Shown here in pieces: positions 1 to 8,540 of a stretch of DNA of 37,186 bases (the first letter of the stretch is position 1; each line of letters starts with the position of its first letter). The DNA comes from a virus. The DNA lies in the IMG/VR virus record IMGVR_UViG_3300045242_000191, positions 1 to 37,186 of that record. One strand, written 5' to 3'. The notes under the pieces are model-generated. The model made no database searches, had not been told where the DNA came from, and was given only the letters and a program-made list of their open reading frames with translations. The position numbers were made by a program, and so were the translations under genes.

Positions 1-122
1 TCAGCGACGGTGGCTACCTGGCGCTGGTCCAGGACGCCGCACTGACCGCCGCCGAGCTGGGCAAGCTCACTTCGGCCATCACCGCCAAGGTGGCCGAGGG
101 GTTCCGACTCCCAAAAGCCTGA
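1..122 (+). CDS. Tail assembly chaperone G protein, 3' fragment (duplicate of 37060-37181)
   Basis: This is the C-terminal part of the gene whose full copy is at 36819-37181, repeated here because the circular contig was cut inside it. It ends in GFRLPKA and TGA at 120-122. The frameshift site at 110-116 lies in this copy, so the T reading frame that follows is fused to it on the real circular molecule. No separate gene starts here. Confidence 0.9.
   Translation, partial: SDGGYLALVQDAALTAAELGKLTSAITAKVAEGFRLPKA
110..116 (+). promoter_or_regulatory. -1 programmed frameshift slippery heptamer CCCAAAA
   Basis: The zero-frame codons near the end of the chaperone G gene are CTC CCA AAA GCC TGA. 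C-CCA-AAA is a perfect X-XXY-YYZ heptamer, two codons before the stop. A -1 slip enters the open frame of 113-415, which stays open to 413. G-to-GT frameshifting between major tail protein and tape measure genes is a conserved siphovirus arrangement. Confidence 0.85.
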
Positions 123-415
123 CGGACACCACGTCCGAGCTGCAATTCATCCTGCGGTACCAAGACGATGTCACGTCCGATCTGTCCGTGTTCCACCGCA
201 TCGACGATCCGTCCGAACTCCCCTCGGGAAGGCTGCTCATGCTGGTCCGCAGGCTCGGCTTCTACGGCGGCGCGATCACCGCGCTGTTGCGGAGCACGCC
301 GCCTACGCCCGAGATTGAGCCGCCGGCCCGCGAGTTCGAGCCTGACCGTTCCCGGCCGCTGTCCGCGGGCCAGATGGCTGCCATGGGCGGCGAATACGAG
401 GGGGTGGGCGGGTGA
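113..415 (+). CDS. Tail assembly chaperone T region (expressed by -1 frameshift as GT fusion)
   Basis: The frame is open from the slippery site to TGA at 413-415. The first possible initiator is a GTG at 188 with no convincing ribosome-binding site, and coding-like sequence extends upstream of it, so I read this as the T extension, not an independent gene. On the circle the GT product is about 218 residues: 119 from the G frame plus 99 from this frame. GT proteins coat the tape measure during tail assembly in lambda-type phages. The stop overlaps the GTG of the tape measure gene (GTGA), as expected of translationally coupled tail genes. The function rests on position and frameshift, not sequence similarity. 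Confidence 0.8.
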   Translation, partial: KSLTDTTSELQFILRYQDDVTSDLSVFHRIDDPSELPSGRLLMLVRRLGFYGGAITALLRSTPPTPEIEPPAREFEPDRSRPLSAGQMAAMGGEYEGVGG

Positions 416-3400
416 CCAGCGCCGAGGGGTTCAAGGCTGGCAGCGCGTATCTGGACCTGGACGTCCGGGACCAGACCCCCGAGGGACTTCGGCGCATCAA
501 GGAACGGATCGAGCGCGGAGATCACATCGCCGTGCCGGTCAAGCTGTCTGACGACGATCAGGCAGGCTTTGAAGCGCGGTTGCTCGAAGCCGTGAAGTCG
601 ATCAAACCCGAAGTCACCGTCGTGCTCAGCGATCCGGTCACGCCGGAGTGGAAACGCAAGACCAAGGAGCAGACCGAAGGGCAGCCGCCCCTCAAGGTCC
701 CCACCACGGCGGACAACCCGATCGACGACGTGTGGCGGGCCAAGGTCAAGGCGGCGTTGAAGGCCACGGCCAACGATGCGCTCCAGATCCCGATGACGCC
801 GGACACCGCCGAGCTGCGTGCCAACACCGCCGCGGCGATCACCGAGCTGTCCAAGACGCTGAAGGCGGAAATCCCCGCCGATCTGGCCGAGGCGGACAAG
901 TTCAAGGCTCAGGCCGAGCTGCTGGCCAAGGAAGTCAGCGAGACCGTCAAGGCCAATATCCCCGCTGAGATCGACCCGGAGAAGGGCAAGAAGGACGCCG
1001 AGCAGGCAGGCGACGAGTTAGGTAAGGCGCTCACTTCGGCGTTCGGCGGTGGCATCGCGCCGATGCCGGCCCTGATCGGCGCGGCAGTGCTGGCCGGCGC
1101 GCCCCTGATCGGCGCTGGCATGATCGGCATCGCGGGCGTCGGCATGGCTGCCGCGGCTGCCGCCATCGCGTCCGGCACCCCCGCGGTGGTCTCCCGGTAC
1201 CAGGCGCTGAGCGACCAGCTCAGCACCATGACCGCGGCGCTGCGGCCACGCCTGGAAGCCCCGATCGTCGACGCCCTGGACACCGTGCGAGACCGGTTCA
1301 CGGTGCTGGCCCCCCAGATCGGCAACGACCTGATCAGCGCCGAGAGCGCTATCCAGCCGCTCACCGACGGCGTGCTCGGACTGGCGCAGAACGCGCTGCC
1401 CGGGCTGTCGCTGGCCGTCGCCAACCAGGGGCCGGTGATGCAGGGGTTCAAGTCCCTGCTCCAGCAGACCGGCACGGCCATCGGCGACACGTTCAGCGGA
1501 CTCAGCCAGCACAGCAAGGCGTTCGGCACCGACACGGCCAGCCTTGGCGCGATCGTCCAGTCGGCCATGGCTCTGATCACTCGGGTCGTCAACGACGCGG
1601 GTGAGGCGTGGGCGGCGCACAGCGGCCAGATCACCGGCGCGATCGGGCAGCTCATGAGCGGGCTCGGGCAGTTGGCTGGCAGCGCGATTCCCGCGCTGGT
1701 CTCCGAGCTGTCCAACGCGCTCTCGGTGCTGGGGTTCTTCGCCGGCGTGGCGGGGGACGTCAGCCACGCCCTCGGTCCGCTGTCCGGCGACATCATGGCC
1801 GTGGCCATCTCGGCCAAGCTGCTCGGCGTCAACCTGACCGGCATCCCTGGCGCGCTGACTGCGCTGCCGGGCAAGTTGTCCGCCGTGGCGGCCGAGGGGG
1901 GCAAGTTCGCGGGAGTGGCCGGCACGCTGGCTAGCGCGCTGCCGACGGTGGGCGCCGCGGCAGCGGGCATCGCCGCCCCGCTCGGTCTCGCCGCTGTCTA
2001 TATGTCGTCGGTGTCCCAGCACGCCCAGGATCTCGCTGACGCGGGTACGGCGATCGGCCAGTCCATGGTGAAGGGGGGCACCGAAGCCGCCGCGGCGGCC
2101 ACCAAGCTACGCGACCTCCAGAGCAACGTGTACAGCCTGCAAGGGCAGCTGGCCGATGCGACGACAGGCCAGAACATGCTCACTAACGCGATCGAACTCG
2201 GTCGCGGCGGAGCATCGGCGACCGGTGCTCAGGTCAAGGCGTACAAGGACCAGATTGGCGATCTCCAGTCCGAGCTGAACACCGCCAAGGAAGCCGAGGC
2301 GGATTACCGGGCGCAGCTCGGTCCAGTCGGCGTGGCACAGGCTCAGGCGGCTCAGGCTCAGAAGGATTATAACGACGCCGTTGGCAAATACGGGGCTAAT
2401 TCCAGCCAGGCTGAGAGCGCCGCCAAGACGTTGGCGGCAGCTAACGCTGAACTCACGTCGGAACAGCAGAACCTGAACAACGCCATGAGCCTGACCAAGG
2501 CGTCCATGGGCACGTTCACCAAACCGGCCATCGCGCTGCAAGCCGACCTGGCCAAGATCGGTGACGCTGCCAGCACTGACAGCGACAAGATCACTGCAAT
2601 GAAAGACGCGCTGATCCGGCTGTCCGGTGGTGCTATTCCAGTGGGCGACGCCATGGAAGCTCTGAACAAGACCATGTCGTCGATTCAGGATTCCATGAAT
2701 CAAGGCATTAGTCATGCGGACGGATACGGAAAGGCACTGCTGAACGCTGACGGGTCAATTCGCACCATCACCAAGAACGGCCAGAGCCTACGCGACACCG
2801 TGACCACGCTGCGGGGTCAGTTCGTCGACACCACGGCGGCGATCGTCGCCGAGGACGAGGCGCAGGGAAAGACCGCCGACTCGGCCAAGGCGCACGCACA
2901 GGCCGTGCTGGAGCAGCAGATTCCGGCGGTCGAGAAGCTCGGCGCGTCCATGGGCCTGACCAAGGGCCAGGTGGACAGCGCGCTGAAGTCGATGGGCGCG
3001 TGGCCGGCGGATCTGGTGACGGTGGTGGCGACGCCCGGCGCGGAGCAGGCGCAGCAGGCCATGGACATCCTGAAGGGGAAGGTCCTGGACGTCCCCAACG
3101 ATCACACCGTGCACACCAGCGCGTTGACCGACGCCGCCGTCCAACAGCTGCGTGATCTGGGCCTGGTGGTCACCACGCTGCCCGACGGCACCGTCACCAT
3201 CGCCGGGGACACATCGTTGGCCCGAGCCGCCGCCAACACCCTGATCCGGGACATCAACGGCATGGTGGCCGTGGTCACCGTCAACGCCTCGGGCAACGTC
3301 AATTCGCTGCACGTCCAGGGGTCCCGGACCACGGCTAACGCCGCCGGCAACCTGCTCGTGCCCATGGCCGCTGGCGGCTTCGGCGGCAAGCAGTTGAACG

Positions 3401-3669
3401 CCATGTCGGCGGCCAGCGCCCAGATGGTGCCTCCGAACACCTGGCGCGTGGTGGGCGACAACATGCAGTACACCGAGCTGTACGCGCCGCTGAACGGCAG
3501 TCAGCGAACCGCGTCGCTGATCGCACAGGCAGCACAGCACGAGAAGCTCCCTCTCGGCGGCCAGCGCACGGTGACGATCAATCAGACGGTCATCGCGTCC
3601 GACCCTCAGCAGGCGGCTGACCGCGCCGCGGGGGCCGTGGCGTGGGCCATGAGCTCGGCGAGGGGGTGA
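412..3669 (+). CDS. Tail tape measure protein
   Basis: A 1085-aa product, the second longest in the genome, directly after the frameshifted chaperone and before the distal tail protein, which is the classic tape measure position. It is rich in Ala, Gln, Lys and Asp with long helical or coiled stretches (about residues 100-200 and 545-700). Two hydrophobic Gly/Ala segments (about 211-253 and 500-532) fit the membrane-inserting regions of tape measure proteins. At the family's usual ~1.5 angstrom per residue, a tail near 160 nm is expected. GTG start overlapping the chaperone stop. I see no lysozyme or peptidase domain. Confidence 0.9.
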   Translation: MTSAEGFKAGSAYLDLDVRDQTPEGLRRIKERIERGDHIAVPVKLSDDDQAGFEARLLEAVKSIKPEVTVVLSDPVTPEWKRKTKEQTEGQPPLKVPTTADNPIDDVWRAKVKAALKATANDALQIPMTPDTAELRANTAAAITELSKTLKAEIPADLAEADKFKAQAELLAKEVSETVKANIPAEIDPEKGKKDAEQAGDELGKALTSAFGGGIAPMPALIGAAVLAGAPLIGAGMIGIAGVGMAAAAAAIASGTPAVVSRYQALSDQLSTMTAALRPRLEAPIVDALDTVRDRFTVLAPQIGNDLISAESAIQPLTDGVLGLAQNALPGLSLAVANQGPVMQGFKSLLQQTGTAIGDTFSGLSQHSKAFGTDTASLGAIVQSAMALITRVVNDAGEAWAAHSGQITGAIGQLMSGLGQLAGSAIPALVSELSNALSVLGFFAGVAGDVSHALGPLSGDIMAVAISAKLLGVNLTGIPGALTALPGKLSAVAAEGGKFAGVAGTLASALPTVGAAAAGIAAPLGLAAVYMSSVSQHAQDLADAGTAIGQSMVKGGTEAAAAATKLRDLQSNVYSLQGQLADATTGQNMLTNAIELGRGGASATGAQVKAYKDQIGDLQSELNTAKEAEADYRAQLGPVGVAQAQAAQAQKDYNDAVGKYGANSSQAESAAKTLAAANAELTSEQQNLNNAMSLTKASMGTFTKPAIALQADLAKIGDAASTDSDKITAMKDALIRLSGGAIPVGDAMEALNKTMSSIQDSMNQGISHADGYGKALLNADGSIRTITKNGQSLRDTVTTLRGQFVDTTAAIVAEDEAQGKTADSAKAHAQAVLEQQIPAVEKLGASMGLTKGQVDSALKSMGAWPADLVTVVATPGAEQAQQAMDILKGKVLDVPNDHTVHTSALTDAAVQQLRDLGLVVTTLPDGTVTIAGDTSLARAAANTLIRDINGMVAVVTVNASGNVNSLHVQGSRTTANAAGNLLVPMAAGGFGGKQLNAMSAASAQMVPPNTWRVVGDNMQYTELYAPLNGSQRTASLIAQAAQHEKLPLGGQRTVTINQTVIASDPQQAADRAAGAVAWAMSSARG

Positions 3670-3676
3670 GGCGCAG

Positions 3677-4576
3677 ATGGTGACCACACTGGCGACGCCG
3701 ACGTGGCAGGTGGGCGCGCAACAGTTCAACGTGCTCGACAACGCGGGGGTCACGTGGGGCGTCTCGTCGACCACCGGGTGGTATGACGGCGCTCCGGTCC
3801 GGGTGCGCACCACGCCACGCAGCCAGTCTGACGGGGACTACCGCTCCCGCTCCCGGTTCGGCGGCAAGACGATCACGCTGAACGGATGGGCCAAGGCCCC
3901 GAACGGCGCGCTGGCCGAGGCGGCGCGGTGGGCGCTGCTTGGCCTGATCGGCAACGATCAGATCCCGCTGGTGTGGATCAGCGACTACAGCGCGCGCTAC
4001 GCGCTGGTGGAGGTGTCGGACAAGTCCTACATCCCGCCGGCCGCCAACGGCGCCGAGTTCGATTTCACGCTCACCCTATTCCAGGCCGACCCACGGCGGT
4101 TCTGGTACGTGGCCGGTGTCGGCCTGGACACCCGCGTTTTCGGCCCTCAGCAGGCTCCCGGCGTATCGGGAGGCCTGGACTGGTCCACCGGCGGCGGGCT
4201 CAACTGGTCCACCGGCGGCGGGCTCAACTGGGGCACCACGGCGTCCACCGGCACCGTGACCGTGACCAACCCCGGCACCGCGCTGGCGTGGCCCACCTTC
4301 ACCCTGGCCGACGCGCTCACTAACCCCACGATCACCGACATCACCACCGGTTACCGGCTGACCTACACCGGCGCTCCCATGGTCGCCACTGAGCAGCTGG
4401 TGCTGAACAGCCTGAACAAGACCGTGCTGCGCAACGGCGGTGACCGAAGTCGGGAGCTGACCGTCCGTCAGTGGGAGGCCATCGCACCGGGGGCGACCGT
4501 CACCTACGCTCTGACCACCACGAATCCCGCCGACACCGGCAGCCTGGCCGTGTCCCTCACCCCATCGGATAGGTGA
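3677..4576 (+). CDS. Distal tail protein (Dit-like)
   Basis: A 299-aa protein, first gene after the tape measure, where siphoviruses encode the hub that joins tail tube and baseplate. The N-terminal ~150 residues carry Dit-like features (GWYDGAPVR; FGGKTITLNGWAKAP; a strand-rich segment ending in LTLFQADPRRFW). The middle has an 8-residue tandem repeat rich in Trp, Ser and Gly, then a Thr-rich beta domain. A GAGG-type site precedes ATG 3677. Assignment is from position and sequence character; a related minor tail protein is the alternative. Confidence 0.75.
   Translation: MVTTLATPTWQVGAQQFNVLDNAGVTWGVSSTTGWYDGAPVRVRTTPRSQSDGDYRSRSRFGGKTITLNGWAKAPNGALAEAARWALLGLIGNDQIPLVWISDYSARYALVEVSDKSYIPPAANGAEFDFTLTLFQADPRRFWYVAGVGLDTRVFGPQQAPGVSGGLDWSTGGGLNWSTGGGLNWGTTASTGTVTVTNPGTALAWPTFTLADALTNPTITDITTGYRLTYTGAPMVATEQLVLNSLNKTVLRNGGDRSRELTVRQWEAIAPGATVTYALTTTNPADTGSLAVSLTPSDR
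4175..4234 (+). repeat. 24-bp tandem repeat in the distal tail gene
   Basis: Two full 24-bp units (4175-4198, 4199-4222) and a partial third (4223-4234) encode copies of L(D/N)WSTGGG. The units differ at few positions, so the expansion is probably recent or kept by gene conversion. It may be a flexible or sugar-accepting spacer between the two domains of the Dit-like protein. Confidence 0.8.
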
Positions 4577-4580
4577 ACCC

Positions 4581-5657
4581 ATGGCCACTCCAGTCACCGT
4601 CACCGCCGCCAACGGCGGCGCGTGGTCGCTCCAGTCGGTTAACTCGGCGCTCCAGGGACGGCTGCACGACGGTGCGCAGTTCATGCAAACCGCGAGCATG
4701 GCCACCTGGCGCGACGGCGTGTTCGCGGCGATCGGCACCGAGTTTCAGCTCTCGGCGCTCGGCTCCCCCAACCAGACGGTGAACGTGGCCGCTGGCAGCG
4801 GCATCGTCACGCGTACCGGCCAGGGCCCGTACGTCGTCTGGACCACGCCGACCACGAACGTGCCGCTGGACGCCGCGCACGCCACCCTGGCCCGTATCGA
4901 CGTGGTGTACGCGCGTGCCGTGGACAACGTGTTCTCCGAGGGCGCCACCACGCTCCAGTTCGGCATCGTCAACGGCACGCCGAGCGGCAGCCCAGTGGTG
5001 CCGGCGCTGCCGGCCGGCGCGTACCTGAAGCTCGGCGAGATCGCCGTGCCAAGCCTGGCGACCCGGCCGTCCAACCAGGTGCAGTCTGGCGACATCACCG
5101 ACCGGCGCCGAGCGGCCGCCCACATCGACGGCATTCGCCACCTGCTGGCCGGCGACGCGCTCGCGGACGCTGGCTTCCGGGTGGGGGAGCTGCGGGACTC
5201 GGTCGACCTGGCGGGTCCGGGCATCGAGCGATGGAACGGCGCGGGGTGGGACACCCTGTCGTTCGTCGGGTCCTGGCTGTCCTGGACACCGACGCTGGCC
5301 GGGATGCTCAACAACGCGGGCACGGTGGTCGCCCGGTACCGCCGCATCGGCAAGCTGGTGTGGTGCCAGGTCAAGTTCAACCCGGCCGCCACGGCCAACC
5401 TCGGCACCGGAACCCCCTCGTTCACCCTGCCATTCCAGGCCACCTCAGCACAGGCTGGACTGGCCAACGGCACCGGGCGCATGCTGGACGCCTCGGGCAA
5501 CAACCGTCCGTTGTGGGCGGAGATCGACCCCGGCGCCACCGTCGCCAACCTGTTCGGCATCAATTCGTCGCTCCAGTACGTCACCCCGGGCACCGCCGGC
5601 TATTCGTGGGGCAACGCCAGCCAGTACGACGCGACGATCTTCTATGAGGTTGTCTGA
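4581..5657 (+). CDS. Minor tail / baseplate protein with beta-rich C-terminus
   Basis: A 358-aa product. Residues 1-190 resemble the baseplate-attachment half of actinophage minor tail proteins (long Ala/Thr/Val-rich beta segments with RIDVVYARAVD). The last ~120 residues (from about WLSWTPTLAGML to FYEVV) look like a separate beta-sandwich domain seen at the ends of phage fibre proteins, so host-surface binding is a reasonable inference. It follows the Dit-like gene by 4 nt and its TGA overlaps the next ATG (TGATG), so the tail-tip genes are one coupled operon. Confidence 0.7.
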   Translation: MATPVTVTAANGGAWSLQSVNSALQGRLHDGAQFMQTASMATWRDGVFAAIGTEFQLSALGSPNQTVNVAAGSGIVTRTGQGPYVVWTTPTTNVPLDAAHATLARIDVVYARAVDNVFSEGATTLQFGIVNGTPSGSPVVPALPAGAYLKLGEIAVPSLATRPSNQVQSGDITDRRRAAAHIDGIRHLLAGDALADAGFRVGELRDSVDLAGPGIERWNGAGWDTLSFVGSWLSWTPTLAGMLNNAGTVVARYRRIGKLVWCQVKFNPAATANLGTGTPSFTLPFQATSAQAGLANGTGRMLDASGNNRPLWAEIDPGATVANLFGINSSLQYVTPGTAGYSWGNASQYDATIFYEVV

Positions 5658-6877
5658 TGACCACGGCCAACGTGCTGGATGTGCTGCCGCCGGTGCTCAA
5701 CCCGGCGGACAACAACGTCTGGTACTGCCTCGTATACGAGAACAAGACCGGCGCGGTCGTCGACGAACTGCCGCTGATCGGCGTGCCGCAGTGGCAGAAC
5801 CTGGTGAACACACCGAACTGCCAGGGCACCGTCACCACGCCCGTGGGCGACGGCGTCACGCCGCTGCCCGAGCAGTACGCCGACGCCCTGTCGGCCGACA
5901 AGCTGCGCACCTACTTCCAGGTGGCGGCCGGCCGGTTCGGGGTGGCGGTCTGCTACGGCACCCGGCTGCCGAGCGACTGGATTGCCCAGGCGGGGCCGGC
6001 GTGGGTGGCGACACCGAGCGACGACACCGCCACCAGCGACGTGTTCAGCGTGCAGATCGGCTTCTCGGGGTTCTGGTCGCTGCTCATGGCCCGGCTGATG
6101 GCCCCGGCCAGCTGGACGAACACGGTCGGCGTCGGCGCGGTGGCCGCGTACGGACCGTCGACGTTGCGCGACATCGCCCGGTCCATGCTGTCCGACACCC
6201 TCACCCGCGGCACGCTGCCGCTGGACGTGCCGGCGGCGTTCGGCGACTCCGACATCAACGTCCGCAACTACCCTGTCTCGGACATGGCCTATCTCGGCCA
6301 GCGGCTTCAGGAACTGACGCAGGTGCAGAACGGGCCGGACATCTGTTTCCAGCCCTACTTCAGCGCGCCGGGCACGATCCGGCACCAGGCGCTGATCGGC
6401 AACCCGTACCTGACGGTCACTTCTCAGCCGCTGGTGTTCGACTACGGCACGAACCTGATCTCGGTCGTCCCGCCCGTCTCGGCCACCGGGCTGGCCACCC
6501 GCTTCTACGCCAAGGGCAGCGGGACCGACGCGGGGTCACTGGTGTGGGGCTATGCCGCCGACGCGACTCTGGAAAACGCGGGCTGGCCGATGCTGGAATC
6601 GGTGGACAGCGGCCACACGACGGTTCTCACCCAGGCCGAGATCAACGGGTGGGCGACGGCCAACCAGACACAGAACAGCCGCCCGGTCAAGGCCTGGAGC
6701 GCCCGAGTGCGACTGGACGGCGCCGCGCCGGCCGGAAGCTACGCGCCCGGTCAGGCCGTGGTGTACAACCTCCAGGGGCACTTCTGGATTCCCGACGGGC
6801 TGTACAGCCAGCGCCTGCTCGGCATCGCCAACGGCCCGGACGACAGCAGCTTGGCCCACATCCTTGACGCGTCGTGA
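5657..6877 (+). CDS. Minor tail protein, probable tail-tip hub (Tal-like)
   Basis: A 406-aa product. It has a long N-terminal beta-rich part, a central segment with FWSLLMARLMAP and YGPSTLRDIARSMLSDTL, and a C-terminal half that looks like the domains of phage tail-hub proteins. Third gene after the tape measure, where the tail-associated hub normally lies. No peptidoglycan hydrolase motif seen. Start ATG 5657 overlaps the previous stop. Function is inferred from position and size. Confidence 0.6.
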   Translation: MTTANVLDVLPPVLNPADNNVWYCLVYENKTGAVVDELPLIGVPQWQNLVNTPNCQGTVTTPVGDGVTPLPEQYADALSADKLRTYFQVAAGRFGVAVCYGTRLPSDWIAQAGPAWVATPSDDTATSDVFSVQIGFSGFWSLLMARLMAPASWTNTVGVGAVAAYGPSTLRDIARSMLSDTLTRGTLPLDVPAAFGDSDINVRNYPVSDMAYLGQRLQELTQVQNGPDICFQPYFSAPGTIRHQALIGNPYLTVTSQPLVFDYGTNLISVVPPVSATGLATRFYAKGSGTDAGSLVWGYAADATLENAGWPMLESVDSGHTTVLTQAEINGWATANQTQNSRPVKAWSARVRLDGAAPAGSYAPGQAVVYNLQGHFWIPDGLYSQRLLGIANGPDDSSLAHILDAS

Positions 6878-6886
6878 GGTGACCAG

Positions 6887-7687
6887 ATGGTTGCGAACAG
6901 AGCCACCGCGGTGGCGCAAGGGGCCGGTCAGCAAGACACGGTGACGTGGTTGGCTGACCGCATCTCGAAGCTGGAGTCACAGCTGGCCGAGGTGCGGCGC
7001 ATCTCGCCGAGTTCGCTGAACGTGAAAGCGCCCGGCAGCGCCAACGTCGATATGCAGGCCTACGCCGACACCGTGCTGAAGTGGGCCGACGGGTCTCCGT
7101 TCGTGTGGATCCGCATCAACGAAAAAGGGCAGCGCTGTTTCCAGACCTATCCGGTCTCGTATGTCGACGCGCCGACCAACACGATCGTGGCCACTGCAGC
7201 GTGGGGCATGTTCAACCCGGCCGACTCGGGGCCCGATTGGATCAGCTCGGACGCGCTGACCGGGTGGGGGCTGGCCCGCCCGTTCCTCTCGGTACCGCTG
7301 TACGCCCAGTTCGCGCCGGTGCTGCCGGGCACCGCGAGCAACGGCGCATACCTCGCCTACCCCTCCATCAACACGGCGGCGTCGGGCATGGCGCAAGGAG
7401 TCACGCTCTGGTACGGCGAGATCCCCGAGGTGAGCCACCCGAAGCTGCGTCTGGACTTCCTCGGCGGCCAGGCGTCGGGCGCCGTGACGCCAACGTATTC
7501 GTTGTGGGTGGCCAACACGCAGCTGGACAGCTGGACCAGCACCGGCAATTTCGGATGGGACACCCGTACCGTCGACCTGACCCCGTGGAAGCGGTTCAGC
7601 CTGGTGACCGTGGAGATCAGGGTCAACTGGACAGGAAGTGGACAGATCGCGGCCAAGGTGGGCTGCTGCTTCCTGCGGGGCACCTGA
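6887..7687 (+). CDS. Tail fibre / minor tail protein, function unknown
   Basis: A 266-aa product. Residues 15-40 form a short predicted coiled coil (WLADRISKLESQLAEVRRI), a common oligomerisation and attachment helix at the N-terminus of tail-tip proteins; the rest is Trp/Tyr/Thr-rich and probably beta. It is the last gene of the tail operon, 9 nt after the previous stop with GGTG before ATG 6887, and is followed by a strong terminator. I cannot name a family. Confidence 0.6.
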   Translation: MVANRATAVAQGAGQQDTVTWLADRISKLESQLAEVRRISPSSLNVKAPGSANVDMQAYADTVLKWADGSPFVWIRINEKGQRCFQTYPVSYVDAPTNTIVATAAWGMFNPADSGPDWISSDALTGWGLARPFLSVPLYAQFAPVLPGTASNGAYLAYPSINTAASGMAQGVTLWYGEIPEVSHPKLRLDFLGGQASGAVTPTYSLWVANTQLDSWTSTGNFGWDTRTVDLTPWKRFSLVTVEIRVNWTGSGQIAAKVGCCFLRGT

Positions 7688-7694
7688 CATGGGA

Positions 7695-7722
7695 CAGCCC
7701 CGGCGCGTGACTGCCGGGGCTG
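7695..7722. terminator. Bidirectional terminator between tail operon and leftward membrane cassette
   Basis: A perfect 10-bp stem (7695-7704 with 7713-7722) and 8-nt loop sit between the convergent stops at 7687 and 7736. No U-tract, as is usual for actinobacterial hairpin terminators. Confidence 0.8.
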
Positions 7723-7735
7723 CCGAGGGACGATA

Positions 7736-8179
7736 TCAGCGCTGAGGGTCAGTCGCCGGATTCGGGCCGACGGGCTGCCCGTTCTCGGGGTCGATGCCGT
7801 TCTCGGGGCCGAGTGGGGCCGGGGTCTGGTTGGCGTTCGGGTTTGGCGGCGGCAGCCGGACCCCGTTCGCGTCGGTGCTCGGGCTCGGCTGCGTGCTGGG
7901 CACGGGCGTCTCCTCAGTTGTGGTGACGGGCTCGGCGACCAGCGCGCGCGGCGCGGCGGCCGGGGCTGAGGTGGCCGCTGCCGGCGTCGTGGCGGCTGCG
8001 GGTGTGGCGGTCGGGGCCAGTGTCTGCACGACGGCGGCGGGCGCGTCGGCCGGCACGGCGGGGCTGTTCTGGCCCCCGGCCGCGAGGTGGGCGACGCCGA
8101 GCGCGGTGGCTGCCACCAGCCCGACGCCAGCGAGCAGGGTGACGGCGCAGCTGCGGCCGGCGGGGTGGCGCTCGATCAT
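7736..8179 (-). CDS. Secreted or membrane-anchored Pro/Ala/Thr-rich protein
   Basis: A 147-aa product. Residues 10-32 are a hydrophobic signal-anchor (TLLAGVGLVAATALGVAHLA). The rest is low-complexity Ala/Pro/Thr then Pro/Asn (LPPPNPNANQ), typical of extended wall-spanning stalks. The start is at 8179, not the longer frame, because a GGAGAG site lies 8 nt before this ATG and the longer frame would run through the 85-aa gene. Last gene of the cassette. Role unknown; surface exclusion or envelope interaction is only a guess from topology. Confidence 0.7.
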   Translation of the reverse strand: MIERHPAGRSCAVTLLAGVGLVAATALGVAHLAAGGQNSPAVPADAPAAVVQTLAPTATPAAATTPAAATSAPAAAPRALVAEPVTTTEETPVPSTQPSPSTDANGVRLPPPNPNANQTPAPLGPENGIDPENGQPVGPNPATDPQR

Positions 8180-8192
8180 TTCGGCTCTCCAG

Positions 8193-8450
8193 TCAGTGAA
8201 CGGCAGTGCAGGGCGGAAGCGGCGCGTCGCCCGCGGACCATCCGGGAGGGAACGCGGCGCCGAAGGCGTAGTCCCAGCAGTCGCTGCGTGTGGTGGTCGG
8301 AGCGGGCGTGGTCCCCGATCGGGCCGCGCCGCTGATGGCGCTGACCAGCAGAACAACACCGACGACGGCCACGAGCGCAACCACAACGATCGCGCCCACC
8401 AGCTGCGACGAGACATAGAGCCGAGCGGCGCGGTCGGTGTCCGAACTCAT
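8193..8450 (-). CDS. Small membrane protein
   Basis: An 85-aa product with one strong membrane segment at about residues 16-40 (VGAIVVVALVAVVGVVLLV) and a C-terminal tail with two Cys and several Trp/Pro (DCWDYAFGAAFPPGW). The ATG at 8450 overlaps the stop of the 30-aa gene upstream (ATGA), with GGAG in the repeated 42-bp block as its ribosome-binding site. Function not recognised. Confidence 0.7.
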   Translation of the reverse strand: MSSDTDRAARLYVSSQLVGAIVVVALVAVVGVVLLVSAISGAARSGTTPAPTTTRSDCWDYAFGAAFPPGWSAGDAPLPPCTAVH

Positions 8451-8539
8451 GGCGTGTCTCCGATCGTGTGACTGTAGGACGTCGACGGCAGCAGGACGGC
8501 CAGCGCGGTGGCCAGCACCGCGAAACGCTTCTCGGTCAT
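8447..8539 (-). CDS. 30-aa membrane microprotein with duplicated C-terminal tail
   Basis: A short frame with ATG at 8539, one base after the stop of the 81-aa gene, and TGA overlapping the next ATG. The peptide starts MTEKRFAVLATALAVLL and ends in LPSTSYSHTIGDTP, which is also the C-terminus of the 70-aa protein at 8783-8995. It is either a real single-pass microprotein or the product of a duplication whose selected part is the ribosome-binding site. No strong site of its own is seen; translation would be coupled to the gene before. Confidence 0.5.
   Translation of the reverse strand: MTEKRFAVLATALAVLLPSTSYSHTIGDTP
8451..8492 (-). repeat. 42-bp direct repeat, copy A (ribosome-binding site plus peptide tail)
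   Basis: Matches 8787-8828 at 41 of 42 positions. On the minus strand it encodes PSTSYSHTIGDTP and contains the GGAG used by the next gene. Confidence 0.9.
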
Positions 8540-8540
8540 G

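Larger units (their letters stand above)
1..127. repeat. Terminal redundancy, left copy (assembly overlap of a circular genome)
   Basis: Bases 1-127 are identical to 37060-37186. A length of exactly 127 matches a common maximal k-mer of de Bruijn assemblers, and the repeat lies inside one gene that continues across the seam. I read it as the overlap of a circular contig, not a biological terminal repeat; the unique genome would be 37,059 bp. Confidence 0.9.

Noticed and set aside
1-127. Biological direct terminal repeat or cos/pac site
   Set aside because: The length equals a standard assembler k-mer and the repeat is the interior of a chaperone gene; nothing in the sequence marks a packaging site.
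2788-3813. 341-aa leftward frame opposite the tape measure gene
   Set aside because: An antisense shadow, typical of GC-rich codon bias; its composition is His/Arg/Gly-rich without domains and the plus-strand gene is certain. The same applies to the 643-aa frame at 24531-26462 and the 689-aa frame at 30455-32524.
6889-6897. Further half-site of the tandem element (GTTGCGAAC)
   Set aside because: It lies at the start of a tail gene, lacks the second heptamer and departs from TTGCNAC.
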